Positions 15,283 through 25,394 of a stretch of DNA of 64,000 bases are shown one piece after another. Every line of letters begins with the position of its first letter. Position 1 is the stretch's first letter. The position numbers and the translations under genes are program-made. A model generated the notes under the pieces. That model saw only the letters and a program-made list of their open reading frames with translations, was not told where the DNA came from and did no database searches. This DNA comes from Streptomyces sp. TRM68416 (GTDB lineage Bacteria > Actinomycetota > Actinomycetes > Streptomycetales > Streptomycetaceae), in NCBI RefSeq assembly GCF_014596915.1, contig NZ_JACVWU010000001.1:62001-126000 (forward strand), given 5' to 3'.

Positions 15283-16671
15283 GTGGCGAACGACGCCAGC
15301 ACCGTTTTCGACCTAGTGATCCTCGGCGGTGGTAGTGGCGGTTACGCCGCGGCCCTGCGCGGGGCGCAGCTGGGCCTGGACGTCGCCCTGATCGAGAAGG
15401 ACAAGGTCGGCGGCACCTGCCTGCACCGGGGCTGCATCCCCACCAAGGCCCTGCTGCACGCGGGCGAGATCGCCGACCAGGCCCGCGAGAGCGAGCAGTT
15501 CGGCGTGAAGGCCACCTTCGAGGGCATCGACATCGCCGGGGTCCACAAGTACAAGGACGGCGTGATCGCCGGCCTGTACAAGGGCCTGCAGGGTCTGGTC
15601 GCCTCCCGCAAGGTGACGTACATCGAGGGTGAGGGCCGGCTGTCCTCCCCCACCTCCGTCGACGTGAACGGCCAGCGGATCCAGGGCCGCCACGTCCTGC
15701 TGGCGACCGGCTCCGTGCCGAAGTCGCTGCCGGGCCTGGAGATCGACGGCAACCGGATCATCTCCTCGGACCACGCCCTCGTCCTGGACCGCGTGCCGAA
15801 GTCCGCGATCATCCTGGGCGGCGGTGTCATCGGCGTCGAGTTCGCCTCGGCGTGGAAGTCCTTCGGCTCCGAGGTCACCGTCATCGAGGGCATGAAGCAC
15901 CTCGTCCCGGTCGAGGACGAGAACTCCTCCAAGCTTCTTGAGCGCGCGTTCCGCAAGCGCGGCATCAAGTTCAACCTGGGCACCTTCTTCCAGAAGGCCG
16001 AGTACACCCAGGACGGTGTGAAGGTCACCCTCGCCGACGGCAAGGAGTTCGAGGCCGAGGTGCTGCTGGTCGCCGTCGGCCGCGGCCCGGTCTCGCAGGG
16101 CCTGGGCTACGAGGAGCAGGGCGTCGCGATGGACCGCGGCTACGTCCTGGTCGACGAGTACATGCGCACCAACGTCCCGACCATCTCCGCCGTCGGCGAC
16201 CTCGTCCCGACGCTCCAGCTCGCGCACGTCGGCTTCGCCGAGGGCATCCTGGTGGCGGAGCGTCTGGCCGGTCTCAAGACCGTCCCGATCGACTACGACG
16301 GTGTCCCCCGCGTGACCTACTGCCACCCGGAGGTCGCCTCCGTGGGCATCACCGAGGCCAAGGCCAAGGAGATCTACGGTGCGGACAAGGTCGTCGCTCT
16401 GAAGTACAACCTGGCGGGCAACGGCAAGAGCAAGATCCTGAACACCGCGGGCGAGATCAAGCTCGTCCAGGTGAAGGACGGTGCCGTGGTCGGCGTCCAC
16501 ATGGTCGGCGACCGCATGGGTGAGCAGGTCGGCGAGGCCCAGCTGATCTACAACTGGGAGGCGCTGCCGGCCGAGGTCGCCCAGCTCATCCACGCCCACC
16601 CGACGCAGAACGAGGCGCTCGGCGAGGCCCACCTGGCCCTGGCCGGCAAGCCGCTGCACGCGCACGACTGA
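15283..16671 (+). CDS. lpdA: Dihydrolipoamide dehydrogenase (E3)
   Basis: A 462-residue FAD enzyme that reoxidises dihydrolipoyl groups of 2-oxoacid dehydrogenase complexes and passes electrons to NAD+. Visible: the FAD-binding GGGSGG (residues 15-20), the redox disulfide [13 protein letters not shown] (Cys 46 and 51), the NAD-binding [10 protein letters not shown] near residue 180, and the C-terminal [13 protein letters not shown] with the catalytic His-Glu pair. The GTG start at 15283 has GGAGGA 6 bases upstream; longer in-frame forms lack this. It is 61 bases before sucB, probably cotranscribed. Confidence 0.96.
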   Translation: MANDASTVFDLVILGGGSGGYAAALRGAQLGLDVALIEKDKVGGTCLHRGCIPTKALLHAGEIADQARESEQFGVKATFEGIDIAGVHKYKDGVIAGLYKGLQGLVASRKVTYIEGEGRLSSPTSVDVNGQRIQGRHVLLATGSVPKSLPGLEIDGNRIISSDHALVLDRVPKSAIILGGGVIGVEFASAWKSFGSEVTVIEGMKHLVPVEDENSSKLLERAFRKRGIKFNLGTFFQKAEYTQDGVKVTLADGKEFEAEVLLVAVGRGPVSQGLGYEEQGVAMDRGYVLVDEYMRTNVPTISAVGDLVPTLQLAHVGFAEGILVAERLAGLKTVPIDYDGVPRVTYCHPEVASVGITEAKAKEIYGADKVVALKYNLAGNGKSKILNTAGEIKLVQVKDGAVVGVHMVGDRMGEQVGEAQLIYNWEALPAEVAQLIHAHPTQNEALGEAHLALAGKPLHAHD

Positions 16672-16732
16672 TCCCTCGGTCGACGAACGCGACGACACAG
16701 ACTTCCGCAATCCGTTAGGAGCAACCGAAACC

Positions 16733-18511
16733 ATGGCGGTTTCCGTAACCCTTCCGGCGCTCGGTGAGAGCGTCACCGAGGGCACTGTCACCCGCTGGCT
16801 GAAGGCCGAGGGCGAGCGCGTCGAGGCCGACGAGCCGCTGCTGGAGGTGTCGACCGACAAGGTCGACACCGAGATCCCGGCCCCGGCCGCCGGCGTTCTG
16901 GCGTCCATCAAGGTCGCCGAGGACGAGACCGTCGAGGTGGGCGCCGAGCTGGCGATCATCGACGACGGCACGGGCGCGCCCGCCGCTGCCCCGGCCCCGG
17001 CCGCCGAGGAGGTCGCCCCGCCGGCCCCCGAGCCGGCCCCGGCCGCCCAGCCGTCCACCGAGCAGGCGGCTCCGGCCCCGGCTCCCACCGCCGAGGCCTC
17101 CGCCGGTGGCGGTTCCGCCGAGGGCACGGACGTCGTCCTGCCCGCGCTCGGCGAGTCCGTCACCGAGGGCACCGTCACCCGCTGGCTGAAGTCGGTCGGT
17201 GACAGCGTCGAGGCCGACGAGCCGCTGCTGGAGGTGTCGACCGACAAGGTCGACACCGAGATCCCCGCCCCGGCCGCCGGTGTGCTGCTGGAGATCGTGG
17301 TCGGCGAGGACGAGACCGCCGAGGTCGGCGCCAAGCTCGCCGTCATCGGCGCTCCGGGTGCCGCCCCGGCCGCCGCCGAGCCCGCGGCTCCCGCCGCCCC
17401 GGCTCCGGCTCCGGCCGCCCCCGCTGCCCCGGCCGCGCCCGCCGCTCCGGCTCCGGCCGCCCCGGCCGCCGCCGCTCCGGCTCCGGTCCAGCCCGCTGCC
17501 CCGGCCGCTCCGGCTCCGGTCACCCCGGCCCCGGCCGCTCCGGCCCCGGCCGCTCCGGCGCCCGCCGCGACCGCCGGTGACGACGGCGCCTACGTCACCC
17601 CGCTGGTGCGCAAGCTCGCCGCCGAGAACGGCGTCGACCTGGCCGCCGTCAAGGGCACCGGCGTCGGTGGCCGTATCCGCAAGCAGGACGTCATCGCCGC
17701 CGCCGAGGCCGCGAAGGCCGCCGCTTCGGCTCCGGCCGCCGCCGCTGCCGCCCCGGCCGCCAAGAAGGCGCCGGCCCTGGAGGCCTCTCCCCTCCGTGGC
17801 CAGACCGTCAAGATGCCGCGCATCCGCAAGGTCATCGGCGACAACATGGTCAAGGCGCTGCACGAGCAGGCGCAGCTGTCCTCGGTCGTCGAGGTCGACG
17901 TCACGCGTCTGATGAAGCTGCGCGCCCGTGCCAAGGACGCGTTCGCGGCTCGTGAGGGCGTCAAGCTCTCCCCGATGCCGTTCTTCGTCAAGGCCGCGGC
18001 CCAGGCGCTGAAGGCCCACGCGCCGATCAACGCCAAGATCAACGAGGCCGAGGGGACCATCACCTACTTCGACACCGAGAACATCGGTATCGCGGTGGAC
18101 TCCGAGAAGGGCCTGATGACCCCGGTCATCAAGAACGCCGGTGACCTCAACCTCGCCGGTATCGCCAAGGCCACGGCCGACCTGGCGGGCAAGGTCCGGG
18201 CCAGCAAGATCACGCCGGACGAGCTGTCGGGCGCGACCTTCACCATCTCCAACACCGGTTCGCGCGGTGCGCTCTTCGACACGATCATCGTGCCGCCGGG
18301 CCAGGTCGCGATCCTCGGCATCGGCGCCACGGTCAAGCGCCCGGCCGTCCTGGAGACGGAGGAGGGCACGGTCATCGCCGTCCGCGACATGACGTACCTG
18401 ACCCTGTCCTACGACCACCGTCTGGTGGACGGCGCCGACGCGGCCCGTTACCTGACCGCGGTCAAGGCGATCCTGGAGGCGGGCGAGTTCGAGGTCGAGC
18501 TCGGCCTCTGA
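16733..18511 (+). CDS. sucB: 2-oxoglutarate dehydrogenase E2 (dihydrolipoamide succinyltransferase)
   Basis: A 592-residue acyltransferase core. Two lipoyl domains (residues ~2-78 and ~132-207) each carry [12 protein letters not shown] with lipoyl Lys 43 and Lys 172. Ala/Pro/Glu linkers join them to a peripheral subunit-binding domain ([20 protein letters not shown], ~288-323) and the catalytic domain (~363-592) with the [10 protein letters not shown] active-site motif near 560. Actinobacterial E2 of this form serves 2-oxoglutarate and sometimes pyruvate dehydrogenase. An AGGAG site precedes the ATG. LipA and LipB, encoded 15 kb downstream, would supply the lipoyl groups. Confidence 0.93.
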   Translation: MAVSVTLPALGESVTEGTVTRWLKAEGERVEADEPLLEVSTDKVDTEIPAPAAGVLASIKVAEDETVEVGAELAIIDDGTGAPAAAPAPAAEEVAPPAPEPAPAAQPSTEQAAPAPAPTAEASAGGGSAEGTDVVLPALGESVTEGTVTRWLKSVGDSVEADEPLLEVSTDKVDTEIPAPAAGVLLEIVVGEDETAEVGAKLAVIGAPGAAPAAAEPAAPAAPAPAPAAPAAPAAPAAPAPAAPAAAAPAPVQPAAPAAPAPVTPAPAAPAPAAPAPAATAGDDGAYVTPLVRKLAAENGVDLAAVKGTGVGGRIRKQDVIAAAEAAKAAASAPAAAAAAPAAKKAPALEASPLRGQTVKMPRIRKVIGDNMVKALHEQAQLSSVVEVDVTRLMKLRARAKDAFAAREGVKLSPMPFFVKAAAQALKAHAPINAKINEAEGTITYFDTENIGIAVDSEKGLMTPVIKNAGDLNLAGIAKATADLAGKVRASKITPDELSGATFTISNTGSRGALFDTIIVPPGQVAILGIGATVKRPAVLETEEGTVIAVRDMTYLTLSYDHRLVDGADAARYLTAVKAILEAGEFEVELGL

Positions 18512-18531
18512 CGCCTCCCGGCGTGACGCGT

Positions 18532-18570
18532 CGGTGCCCCCGTTCGGAGCTGATCCGGGCGGGGGCACCG
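18532..18570 (+). terminator. sucB terminator
   Basis: An 11-bp stem, CGGTGCCCCCG (18532-18542) and CGGGGGCACCG (18560-18570), 20 bases after the stop. The same stem and its 3' flank TCGTATC recur after glnA (38419-38456). Confidence 0.8.
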
Positions 18571-18685
18571 TCGTATCCCCGTGTAAGTCTCGTCTCACCT
18601 GCATGAAAGCGCCCCTGTGCGCCTCTCCGGGGCGGGCCCCCGGCCTTATTGTCTAGGGGTCAAACGCTCGCCGTAAGGAGCCCTC

Positions 18686-19318
18686 ATGACCGCGCCCGTC
18701 GTCCACTCGCTGCGCGAACAGATCCGCGAGCACATCCTGGAAGGGATCATCAGCGGACGCTGGCAGCCGGGCGAGCGGATCGTGGAGCGGCGGATCGCGA
18801 CCGAGCTGGAGGTCTCGCAGACGCCGGTGCGGGAGGCGTTGCGCGAACTGGAGTCGCTGCGGCTGATCGAGTCGGCGCCCAACAAGGGCGTACGGGTGCG
18901 GAATCTGACCGCCGCGGACCTGGAGGAGAGCTACCCCGTCCGGGCCGGTCTGGAGGCCATCGCGGCGGAGCTGGCGGCGGGGCGGCTGGCGGAGGACTGC
19001 TCGGCGCTGGAGCCGCATGTCGCCGCGCTGTACGAGGCCGACCGGAACGCGGACGGGACGGCTCAGGTGCGGCACACGGTGGGGTTCCACCGGGAGCTGG
19101 TGCGGGCGGCCGGGAACTCGGTGCTGCTGCACACCTGGGAGGGGCTGGGGATCGAGGTGTTCACCGCCCTGTCCATCCGGTGGCTGGGGACGGTGCAGCA
19201 GTCGTACGCGGAGGAGCACGAGGAGCTGGTGCAGGCGTTCCGGCGACGGGATCCCCGGATCGCCGAGCTGGTGAAGGCCCACGTACTGGGCTGCGCCCCG
19301 CGTCACGAAGGGGAGTAG
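18686..19318 (+). CDS. GntR-family regulator (FCD/FadR type)
   Basis: A 210-residue regulator. Residues ~5-70 form the winged helix (REQIREHILEGIISGRWQPG, then VSQTPVREALRELESL). The C-terminal FCD domain is all-helical with candidate metal-binding His/Asp residues (HTVGFHRELV). Such proteins usually respond to carboxylates. It lies between sucB and aceE and is the natural candidate for controlling one of them; a perfect palindrome (19566-19582) lies between its stop and aceE. GGAGCCCTC precedes the ATG. Confidence 0.9.
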   Translation: MTAPVVHSLREQIREHILEGIISGRWQPGERIVERRIATELEVSQTPVREALRELESLRLIESAPNKGVRVRNLTAADLEESYPVRAGLEAIAAELAAGRLAEDCSALEPHVAALYEADRNADGTAQVRHTVGFHRELVRAAGNSVLLHTWEGLGIEVFTALSIRWLGTVQQSYAEEHEELVQAFRRRDPRIAELVKAHVLGCAPRHEGE

Positions 19319-19330
19319 GCGCCGTCGCCG

Positions 19331-19430
19331 GGGTGGGGTGCGCGGCCCGGCGCCGGCGGGGTGCCGCCTTTCTTTGGCAGCGGGGCCGCCCCAGGCGGCA
19401 CGCATGCCCGCAGGCCCGTGCGCTCAGCGG
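19331..19430. repeat. Dispersed GC-rich repeat, left-half copy
   Basis: Carries GCGCGGCCCGGCGCC, GGGTGCCGCC, GCCGCCCCAGGCGGCAC and a single TGCCCGCAGG unit in the same order as 8316-8400. It fills the first part of the 384-bp gap between the GntR gene and aceE; the rest of the gap holds the 19566 palindrome and the aceE leader. Confidence 0.55.
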
Positions 19431-19565
19431 CTCATCTGCACCCGACCCACGCTCAGACGTGCCCTCACCTGCAAAAACGGGCCTCTTCAAGGTCACCCGG
19501 TGCCACCGTCGGAGGCACCGCGTGCCTACTTTCTCGTGATCAAGAGGTTTTTGTCCTCAACCCTT

Positions 19566-19582
19566 TGATCGATCATCGATCA
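19566..19582. promoter_or_regulatory. Perfect palindrome upstream of aceE, candidate operator
   Basis: TGATCGATCATCGATCA consists of two perfect 8-bp arms around one central base. It lies 121 bases before the aceE start and 248 bases after the GntR gene, in locally AT-richer DNA. The spacing suits a homodimeric winged-helix protein such as the adjacent GntR regulator. Confidence 0.55.
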
Positions 19583-19702
19583 GGGAGTTACAGTCGCCGA
19601 CGGGCTTGCCACCCGAGCCCCACGCCCTGTCCTGCCAAAGACCAAGGGCACCCCGAACCCTTACCGATGAGGGAACCCCCTTCGACTGAGGAAGGCGGCG
19701 AC

Positions 19703-22405
19703 ATGACCGACCCCAACGCCATCCAGCCGAGCGAGCTCGACCAGCTCCACGACCGTGACCCCGAGGAGACCGCCGAATGGCAGGCCTCCCTGGACGCGGT
19801 CGCCAAGGCTGCCGGCCCGCACCGTGCGGCTTATCTGATGCGCCGCACGCTGGAGCGCGCGGAGGGCACTGGCGTCGCGCTGCCCAAGCTCCTGGAGACG
19901 GACTACGTCAACACCATCCCGACCGCCGCCGAGCCCGCCGTGCCCGGTGACCCGGAGATGGAAGCCCGCATCACCGCGTGGAACCGCTGGAACGCGGCCG
20001 CCATGGTGACCCGCGGCTCGAAGTACGGCGTCGGCGGCCACATCGCCACCTTCGCCTCCGCCGCGTGGCTGTACGAGACCGGCTTCAACCACTTCTTCAA
20101 GGGCAAGGAGGCCGACGGGTCCGGCGACCAGCTCTACATCCAGGGCCACGCCTCCCCCGGCATCTACGCCCGCGCCTTCCTCGACGGCCGGCTGAACGAG
20201 TCCCACCTGGACAACTTCCGCCAGGAGGCGGGCGGCAACGGCCTCCCGTCGTATCCGCACCCGCGCCGGCTGCCCTGGCTGTGGGAGTTCCCGACCGTGT
20301 CCATGGGGCTCGGTCCGCTCTCCGCCATCTACCAGGCGCGCTTCAACCGCTACCTGACCAACCGCGGCATCAAGGACGTCTCCGCCTCGCACGTGTGGGC
20401 GTTCCTCGGCGACGGCGAGATGGACGAGCCCGAGTCCACGGCGGCTCTGGCGCTCGCCTCCCGCGAGGGTCTCGACAACCTGACCTTCGTCATCAACTGC
20501 AACCTGCAGCGCCTCGACGGCCCGGTCCGCGCGAACTTCAAGATCGTGCAGGAGCTGGAGGCCCAGTTCCGCGGCGCCGGCTGGAACGTCGTCAAGACGC
20601 TGTGGGGCTCGGCCTGGGACGAGCTGTTCCGCCTCGACACCACGGGCGCGCTGGTACGCCGCCTGCGCGAGGTACCGGACGCGCAGGTCCAGACGTACCA
20701 GACCCGCGACGCCGCCTACATCCGCCAGGACTTCTTCGGCAAGGACCCGGCGCTCGTCGAGATGGCGAAGCTGCTCAGCGACGACAAGATCCTCGAGGTC
20801 TTCCACTTCTCCCGCGGCGGTCACGAGGCCCGCAAGGTCTACGCCGCGTACAAGGCGGCCCTGGACCACAAGGGCGCGCCGACCGTGATCCTGGCCCAGA
20901 CGGTCAAGGGCCACACCCTCGGCGAGGGCTTCGCGTCGAAGAACGCCAACCACCAGATGAAGAAGCTGACGGTGGACGAGTTCAAGACGATGCGTGATCT
21001 TCTCGAACTGCCGATCAAGGACAGCGACTTCGTCGACGGCCAGGTCCCCTACGGCCACCCGGGCGCCGACTCCCCCGAGGTGCGCTACCTCCAGGAGCGC
21101 CGCGCGGCCCTCGGCGGTCCCGCCCCGGCCCGCCGTACGCACGCGCTGGCCCCGCTGCCGGCCCCCGCCGAGAAGGCCTTCGCCGCCTTCGACAAGGGCT
21201 CCGGCTCGCAGAACGTGGCGACCACCATGGCGTTCGTCCGCCTGGTCAAGGACCTGGTCCGCGACAAGGAGAGCGGCAAGCGCTGGGTGCCGATCGTGCC
21301 GGACGAGGCCCGCACCTTCGGTATGGAGAGCCTCTTCCCCTCCCTCGGCATCTACTCGCCCAAGGGCCAGACGTACGAGCCGGTCGACCGCGACCAGCTG
21401 ATGTACTACAAGGAGGCCAAGAACGGCCAGATCCTCAACGAGGGGATCACCGAGGCCGGTTCGATGGCCGACTTCATCGCCGCGTCCACCGCGTACTCCA
21501 CGCACGGTGAGGCGATGATCCCGTTCTACATCTTCTACTCGATGTTCGGCTGGCAGCGTACGGCCGACCAGATGTGGCAGCTCGGCGACCAGCTCGGCCG
21601 CGGCTTCCTCATCGGCGCGACCGCCGGCCGGACGACGCTGACCGGCGAGGGCCTGCAGCACGCCGACGGCCACTCCCCCGTCATCGCCGCGACCAACCCG
21701 GCCGCGCTGACGTACGACCCGGCGTTCGCCTACGAGGTCGCCGCCATCGTCAAGGACGGTCTGCGCCGGATGTACGGCGAGGCCGCGCCGGGCGAGGACC
21801 CGAACGTCTTCTACTACCTGACGGTCTACAACGAGCCGCTGCCGCAGCCCGCGAAGCCGGCCGGGCTCGGCATCGACGAGGGCATCGTCAAGGGCCTGTA
21901 CCGCTTCAACACGGCGGAGTCGGCGGGTCTGTCGCCGGTGGCCAACGCGCCGCGGATCCAGCTGCTGGGCTCCGGCACGGCGATCCACTGGGCGCTCAAG
22001 GCGCAGCGGATGCTCGCCGAGGAGTGGGGCGTGGCCGCGGACGTGTGGTCGGCGACGTCCTGGACCGAGCTGCGGCGGGACGCCCTGGAGGCGGACGCGG
22101 CGCTGCTGCGGGGCGAGGAGCGGGTGCCGTACGTCCGTCAGGCGCTGCAGGGTGCCGACGGGCCGGTGCTGGCGGTCTCCGACTACATGCGTCAGGTCCC
22201 GGACCAGATCGCGCAGTGGGTCGAGCAGGACTACTCGTCGCTGGGCGCCGACGGCTTCGGTCTGTCGGACACCCGTGAGGCGGCCCGCCGTCACTTCGGT
22301 GTCGACGCCGAGTCGATCGTCGTGGCGGCCCTGGCCCAGCTCGCCAGGCGCGGTGAGGTCAAGGCGACCTCGGTGAAGGAGGCGCGCGAGCGCTACGGCC
22401 TGTAG
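19703..22405 (+). CDS. aceE: Pyruvate dehydrogenase E1 component, homodimeric type
   Basis: A 900-residue thiamine diphosphate enzyme that decarboxylates pyruvate and transfers the acetyl unit to the E2 lipoyl arm. It has the family length and the diphosphate-binding block GDGEMDEPES...INCNLQRLDGPV (residues ~236-275), plus the C-terminal transketolase-like domain (EGITEAGSMADFIAAST, YSMFGWQRTADQMWQLGDQ). I chose the ATG with MTDPNAIQ because a GGAAGGCGG site lies just upstream; the open frame extends far further but through noncoding repeat DNA. Followed by a strong hairpin at 22416. Confidence 0.95.
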   Translation: MTDPNAIQPSELDQLHDRDPEETAEWQASLDAVAKAAGPHRAAYLMRRTLERAEGTGVALPKLLETDYVNTIPTAAEPAVPGDPEMEARITAWNRWNAAAMVTRGSKYGVGGHIATFASAAWLYETGFNHFFKGKEADGSGDQLYIQGHASPGIYARAFLDGRLNESHLDNFRQEAGGNGLPSYPHPRRLPWLWEFPTVSMGLGPLSAIYQARFNRYLTNRGIKDVSASHVWAFLGDGEMDEPESTAALALASREGLDNLTFVINCNLQRLDGPVRANFKIVQELEAQFRGAGWNVVKTLWGSAWDELFRLDTTGALVRRLREVPDAQVQTYQTRDAAYIRQDFFGKDPALVEMAKLLSDDKILEVFHFSRGGHEARKVYAAYKAALDHKGAPTVILAQTVKGHTLGEGFASKNANHQMKKLTVDEFKTMRDLLELPIKDSDFVDGQVPYGHPGADSPEVRYLQERRAALGGPAPARRTHALAPLPAPAEKAFAAFDKGSGSQNVATTMAFVRLVKDLVRDKESGKRWVPIVPDEARTFGMESLFPSLGIYSPKGQTYEPVDRDQLMYYKEAKNGQILNEGITEAGSMADFIAASTAYSTHGEAMIPFYIFYSMFGWQRTADQMWQLGDQLGRGFLIGATAGRTTLTGEGLQHADGHSPVIAATNPAALTYDPAFAYEVAAIVKDGLRRMYGEAAPGEDPNVFYYLTVYNEPLPQPAKPAGLGIDEGIVKGLYRFNTAESAGLSPVANAPRIQLLGSGTAIHWALKAQRMLAEEWGVAADVWSATSWTELRRDALEADAALLRGEERVPYVRQALQGADGPVLAVSDYMRQVPDQIAQWVEQDYSSLGADGFGLSDTREAARRHFGVDAESIVVAALAQLARRGEVKATSVKEARERYGL

Positions 22406-22415
22406 TCAGGACGTG

Positions 22416-22460
22416 AACGGCGGCCCCCGCGGTGTACAGAGCACCGCGGGGGCCGCCGTT
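22416..22460. terminator. Bidirectional terminator between aceE and the transporter pair
   Basis: A 19-bp perfect stem (22416-22434 and 22442-22460) with a 7-base loop, between the convergent aceE stop and the small-subunit stop at 22478. Confidence 0.85.
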
Positions 22461-22477
22461 CTGCTTGTCGCGGGGTT

Positions 22478-22618
22478 CTACTCCGCGTGCGGGATCGCCT
22501 CCTCCTCGGGGTCCGGGCCCGGGTCGGGATGGCGGCGGAGCTGGATGATGGCCAGCACCAGACCGCCCCAGACGATGAGAATCGCGATGAGCATCATGAT
22601 GACGGCGCCTGCGGACAT
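22478..22618 (-). CDS. Small transporter subunit (MetS-like)
   Basis: A 46-residue single-span membrane protein: MSAGAVIMMLIAILIVWGG starts the membrane segment, followed by a charged, Pro-rich tail ending PHAE. It resembles the small subunits (such as MetS) that accompany SNF-type methionine/alanine importers in actinobacteria. Its ATG overlaps the transporter's TGA by one base, so it is coupled to the transporter and probably expressed in step with it. Confidence 0.8.
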   Translation of the reverse strand: MSAGAVIMMLIAILIVWGGLVLAIIQLRRHPDPGPDPEEEAIPHAE

Positions 22619-24186
22619 CAGCGGTCCTCCTTTCCGTGCCCGTGCTGCCTGCGGTGGGCCTCGGCCTCCTCGGCGGTCTCCATGTCCAGGTCGATCAGAC
22701 CGCCGCGGGCGGCCTTCCACGGGATCAGGGAGAGCAGTACGCCGACGGCCAGCGCGCCGATGGCCACGCTCCAGCCGGCGCCCACCAGGAACCCGGTGGA
22801 GTAGCCCTCGTAGTTCTCGTCGAACTCGTCGCGCAGGCTGTCGATCATCATCCAGCCCAGGACGACCGGGGTGATGACGCCGAGGCAGATCCGCCACCAG
22901 CGGCCGAGCTGTACGGCGGAGGTGGCGTCGGCGTCCCGCTGGAGCTCGGGCAGCTTGCGCATCAGCCAGGCCACCGCGATCACGCCGGCGAGCGCGGCCA
23001 GGGCGATGCCGTACTGGTTGATGAAGTGGTCGGAGACGTCGAGGAGATAGACGCCCTCGTTGGTCGGGAACAGCAGGATGGAGGCGAGTGCCACGGCACC
23101 GCCGACGCCGAAGACGGCCGGGATGCGGTGCAGGCCGGTGCGGTCCTGCACGGCGGAGACGACCACCTGCACGATGGAGATCAGCGAGGAGAGCCCGGCG
23201 ATCACCAGCGAGACGAAGAAGATCACGCCGAACAGTCCGCCGAGCCACATCTCGGAGATGATCGTCGGGAAGGCCACGAAGGCCAGTCCCAGGCCGGCGG
23301 TGGCCACCTCGTCGACCGGTACGCCCGCGCTCTGCGCCATGAAGCCCAGGGTGGCGAAGACGCCGATGCCGGCGAGGATCTCGAAGGAGCTGTTGGCGAA
23401 CCCGGCGACCAGCGCGGAGCCGGTGAGGTCGGCACGACGGCGCAGGTAGGACGCGTACGTGACCATGATGCCGAAGCCGATCGACAGCGAGAAGAAGATC
23501 TGGCCGTAGGCGGCCACCCAGACGCTGCCGTTGCCGAGTTCGGACCAGTCGGGCCGGAAGAAGGCGTCCAGGCCCTCGGCCGCGCCGTCCAGGGTGAGGG
23601 CCCGGACGACCAGGGCGACGAAGAAGACCACCAGCAGCGGGATGAAGACCTTGTTGGCCTTCTCGATGCCGCGCCGGATGCCGAAGGCCAGGATGACCAG
23701 CACCACCACCCAGACGGCGATGAGCGGCCACACCACCCCGGAGACGTATCCGGAGACGAAGCCGGGCTTGTCGGCGGCCTTGAGGAAGGTGCCGAACAGG
23801 AAGCCCTCCGGGTCGTCGCCCCAGGCCTGGTCGGCGGAGAAGCCGACGTAGCGGACGGCCCAGGCGATGATGACGGCGTAGTAGGTGGCGATCACGAAGG
23901 AGATCGCCACCTGCCACCAGCCGAGCACTTCCGCCGGGCGGGCCATCTGCCGCAGTGCGGCGGGGGGCGAGGTCCGGTATCTGCGCCCGATCACGTACTC
24001 CATGATCAGCAGTGGGATACCGGCGGTGAGCAGGGCGATGAGGTAGGGGAAGAGGAAGGCGCCGCCGCCGTTGTCGTAGGCGACGGCGGGGAAGCGCCAG
24101 ATGTTGCCAAGACCGATGGCGGAGCCGATGGCCGCCAGCAGGAATCCGGTGCGTGTGGCCCATTGTTCGCGGGGTTGTTTCGCCAT
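22618..24186 (-). CDS. Sodium-dependent amino-acid transporter (SNF family)
   Basis: A 522-residue secondary transporter of the neurotransmitter:sodium symporter family, with about 12 membrane segments. Segment 1 holds the Na+ and substrate-site signature (GFLLAAIGSAIGLGNIWRFP, residues ~14-33). The C-terminal tail is acidic and His-rich. Together with the small subunit downstream it resembles MetPS methionine/alanine importers; the real substrate is not readable here. The gene is divergent from the WYL regulator at 24322, which may control it. Confidence 0.9.
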   Translation of the reverse strand: MAKQPREQWATRTGFLLAAIGSAIGLGNIWRFPAVAYDNGGGAFLFPYLIALLTAGIPLLIMEYVIGRRYRTSPPAALRQMARPAEVLGWWQVAISFVIATYYAVIIAWAVRYVGFSADQAWGDDPEGFLFGTFLKAADKPGFVSGYVSGVVWPLIAVWVVVLVILAFGIRRGIEKANKVFIPLLVVFFVALVVRALTLDGAAEGLDAFFRPDWSELGNGSVWVAAYGQIFFSLSIGFGIMVTYASYLRRRADLTGSALVAGFANSSFEILAGIGVFATLGFMAQSAGVPVDEVATAGLGLAFVAFPTIISEMWLGGLFGVIFFVSLVIAGLSSLISIVQVVVSAVQDRTGLHRIPAVFGVGGAVALASILLFPTNEGVYLLDVSDHFINQYGIALAALAGVIAVAWLMRKLPELQRDADATSAVQLGRWWRICLGVITPVVLGWMMIDSLRDEFDENYEGYSTGFLVGAGWSVAIGALAVGVLLSLIPWKAARGGLIDLDMETAEEAEAHRRQHGHGKEDR

Positions 24187-24321
24187 GTGTCTGTCCCGTC
24201 GACGGACGTCCCGAGGTGGACTGCTGAACCCGGGGTGAGCTGCCTCGACGCTAACAGCGGTGGCGGGGGGATCACAGGGTGCGCAGGACCAGGCAGGTGA
24301 CGGGGCGGCAGAATGGGGGCC

Positions 24322-25296
24322 ATGCGCGCCGCCCGGCTCATCAAGATGGTCCTGCTGCTCCAGTCCCGGCCCTCCATGACCGCGGCGGAGCTGGCGCGGG
24401 AGCTGGAGGTCTCCGAGCGGACCGTCACCCGGGACGCGCAGGCGCTGTCCGAGGCGGGCGTTCCGGTGTACGCGGACCGGGGGCGGGTCGGCGGGTACCG
24501 GCTGATCGGCGGGTACCGGACGCGGCTGACGGGGCTGGCGCGGAGCGAGGCCGAGGCGCTGTTCCTGAGCGGGGTGCCGGGGGCGCTGCGGGAGATGGGG
24601 CTTGAGGACGCGGCCTCGGCGGCGCGGCTGAAGGTGTCGGCGGCGCTGCTGCCGTCGCTGCGGGACGCCTCGCGGACGGCGGGGCAGCGGTTCCATCTGG
24701 ACGCGCCCGACTGGTTCAAGGAGCCGAAGACGCCCGCGCTGCTGTCCGCCGTCGCCGACGCGGTGTGGGACGACCGGCGGATCACGGCGGTGTACCGGCG
24801 GGGCGAGGGCGAGGTGCGCCGGGTGCTGGAGCCGTACGGGCTGGTGCTGAAGGCGGGCGTCTGGTACCTGTGCGCGCGGGTCGCCGGGCACGGCGCCTAC
24901 CGGGTCTACCGGATCGAGCGGTTCACGGCGGTGGAGGCGGGCGAGGACCGGTTCGAGCGGGACGAGGAGTTCTCCCTGCCGGCGTTCTGGGACGAGCGGG
25001 CCGAGCAGTTCGCGCGCTCCATCCTCCGTGCCGAGGTCGTCGTACGGCTGTCCGGGGCGGGTGTGCGCCGGCTGCGGTACGTCGTCGATCCGCAGGCCGC
25101 CCGTGAGGCGCTGGCGGCGGCGGGTGCGGCGGACGACGACGGGTGGGTGACGGTGACGCTCCCGGTGGAGTCCGAGGACGTCGCGCACAGCCAGCTGGCG
25201 GGTCTGGGCCCCGAGGTCGAGGTACTCGCTCCGGCGAGCCTGCGCGCCCGCTTCGCGAGCGACGCCGTGCGGCTCGCCGCCCTGTACGGCGCCTGA
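24322..25296 (+). CDS. WYL-domain transcriptional regulator (YafY/DeoR-type HTH)
   Basis: A 324-residue regulator. An N-terminal helix-turn-helix of the HTH_11 type (MTAAELARELEVSERTVTRD, residues ~20-39) is followed by a GG-rich wing (RGRVGGYRL) and a WYL ligand domain (RRVLEPYGLVLKAGVWYLCA near 170) with a WCX-like C-terminus. A CAGAAT -10 element ends 7 bases before this ATG, so the transcript is probably leaderless and MRAARLIK is the real start; ATG 24313 is less likely. Divergent from the SNF transporter with a 135-bp shared promoter region. Confidence 0.88.
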   Translation: MRAARLIKMVLLLQSRPSMTAAELARELEVSERTVTRDAQALSEAGVPVYADRGRVGGYRLIGGYRTRLTGLARSEAEALFLSGVPGALREMGLEDAASAARLKVSAALLPSLRDASRTAGQRFHLDAPDWFKEPKTPALLSAVADAVWDDRRITAVYRRGEGEVRRVLEPYGLVLKAGVWYLCARVAGHGAYRVYRIERFTAVEAGEDRFERDEEFSLPAFWDERAEQFARSILRAEVVVRLSGAGVRRLRYVVDPQAAREALAAAGAADDDGWVTVTLPVESEDVAHSQLAGLGPEVEVLAPASLRARFASDAVRLAALYGA

Positions 25297-25394
25297 GCGG
25301 GCGCGCCCGCAACGATCCGCACGGAGCCGGCCCGCCCATAACAATCCGCCCCACTCCACGTGCGCCCCACCCGTGGAGGGCCGATGCTTGACCC

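Noticed and set aside
17340..17580. Dense CCGGCC/GCTCCG tandem-like repeats in sucB
   Set aside because: These encode the Ala/Pro linker between lipoyl and binding domains, a normal E2 feature, not a mobile or CRISPR repeat.
19661..22294. 877-residue open frame antisense to aceE
   Set aside because: Low-complexity shadow; aceE has strong family motifs on the plus strand.
22618..25359. Long 5' extension of the transporter frame up to 25359
   Set aside because: The extension runs antisense through the WYL regulator; the family start motif MAKQPREQWATRTGF lies at 24186.
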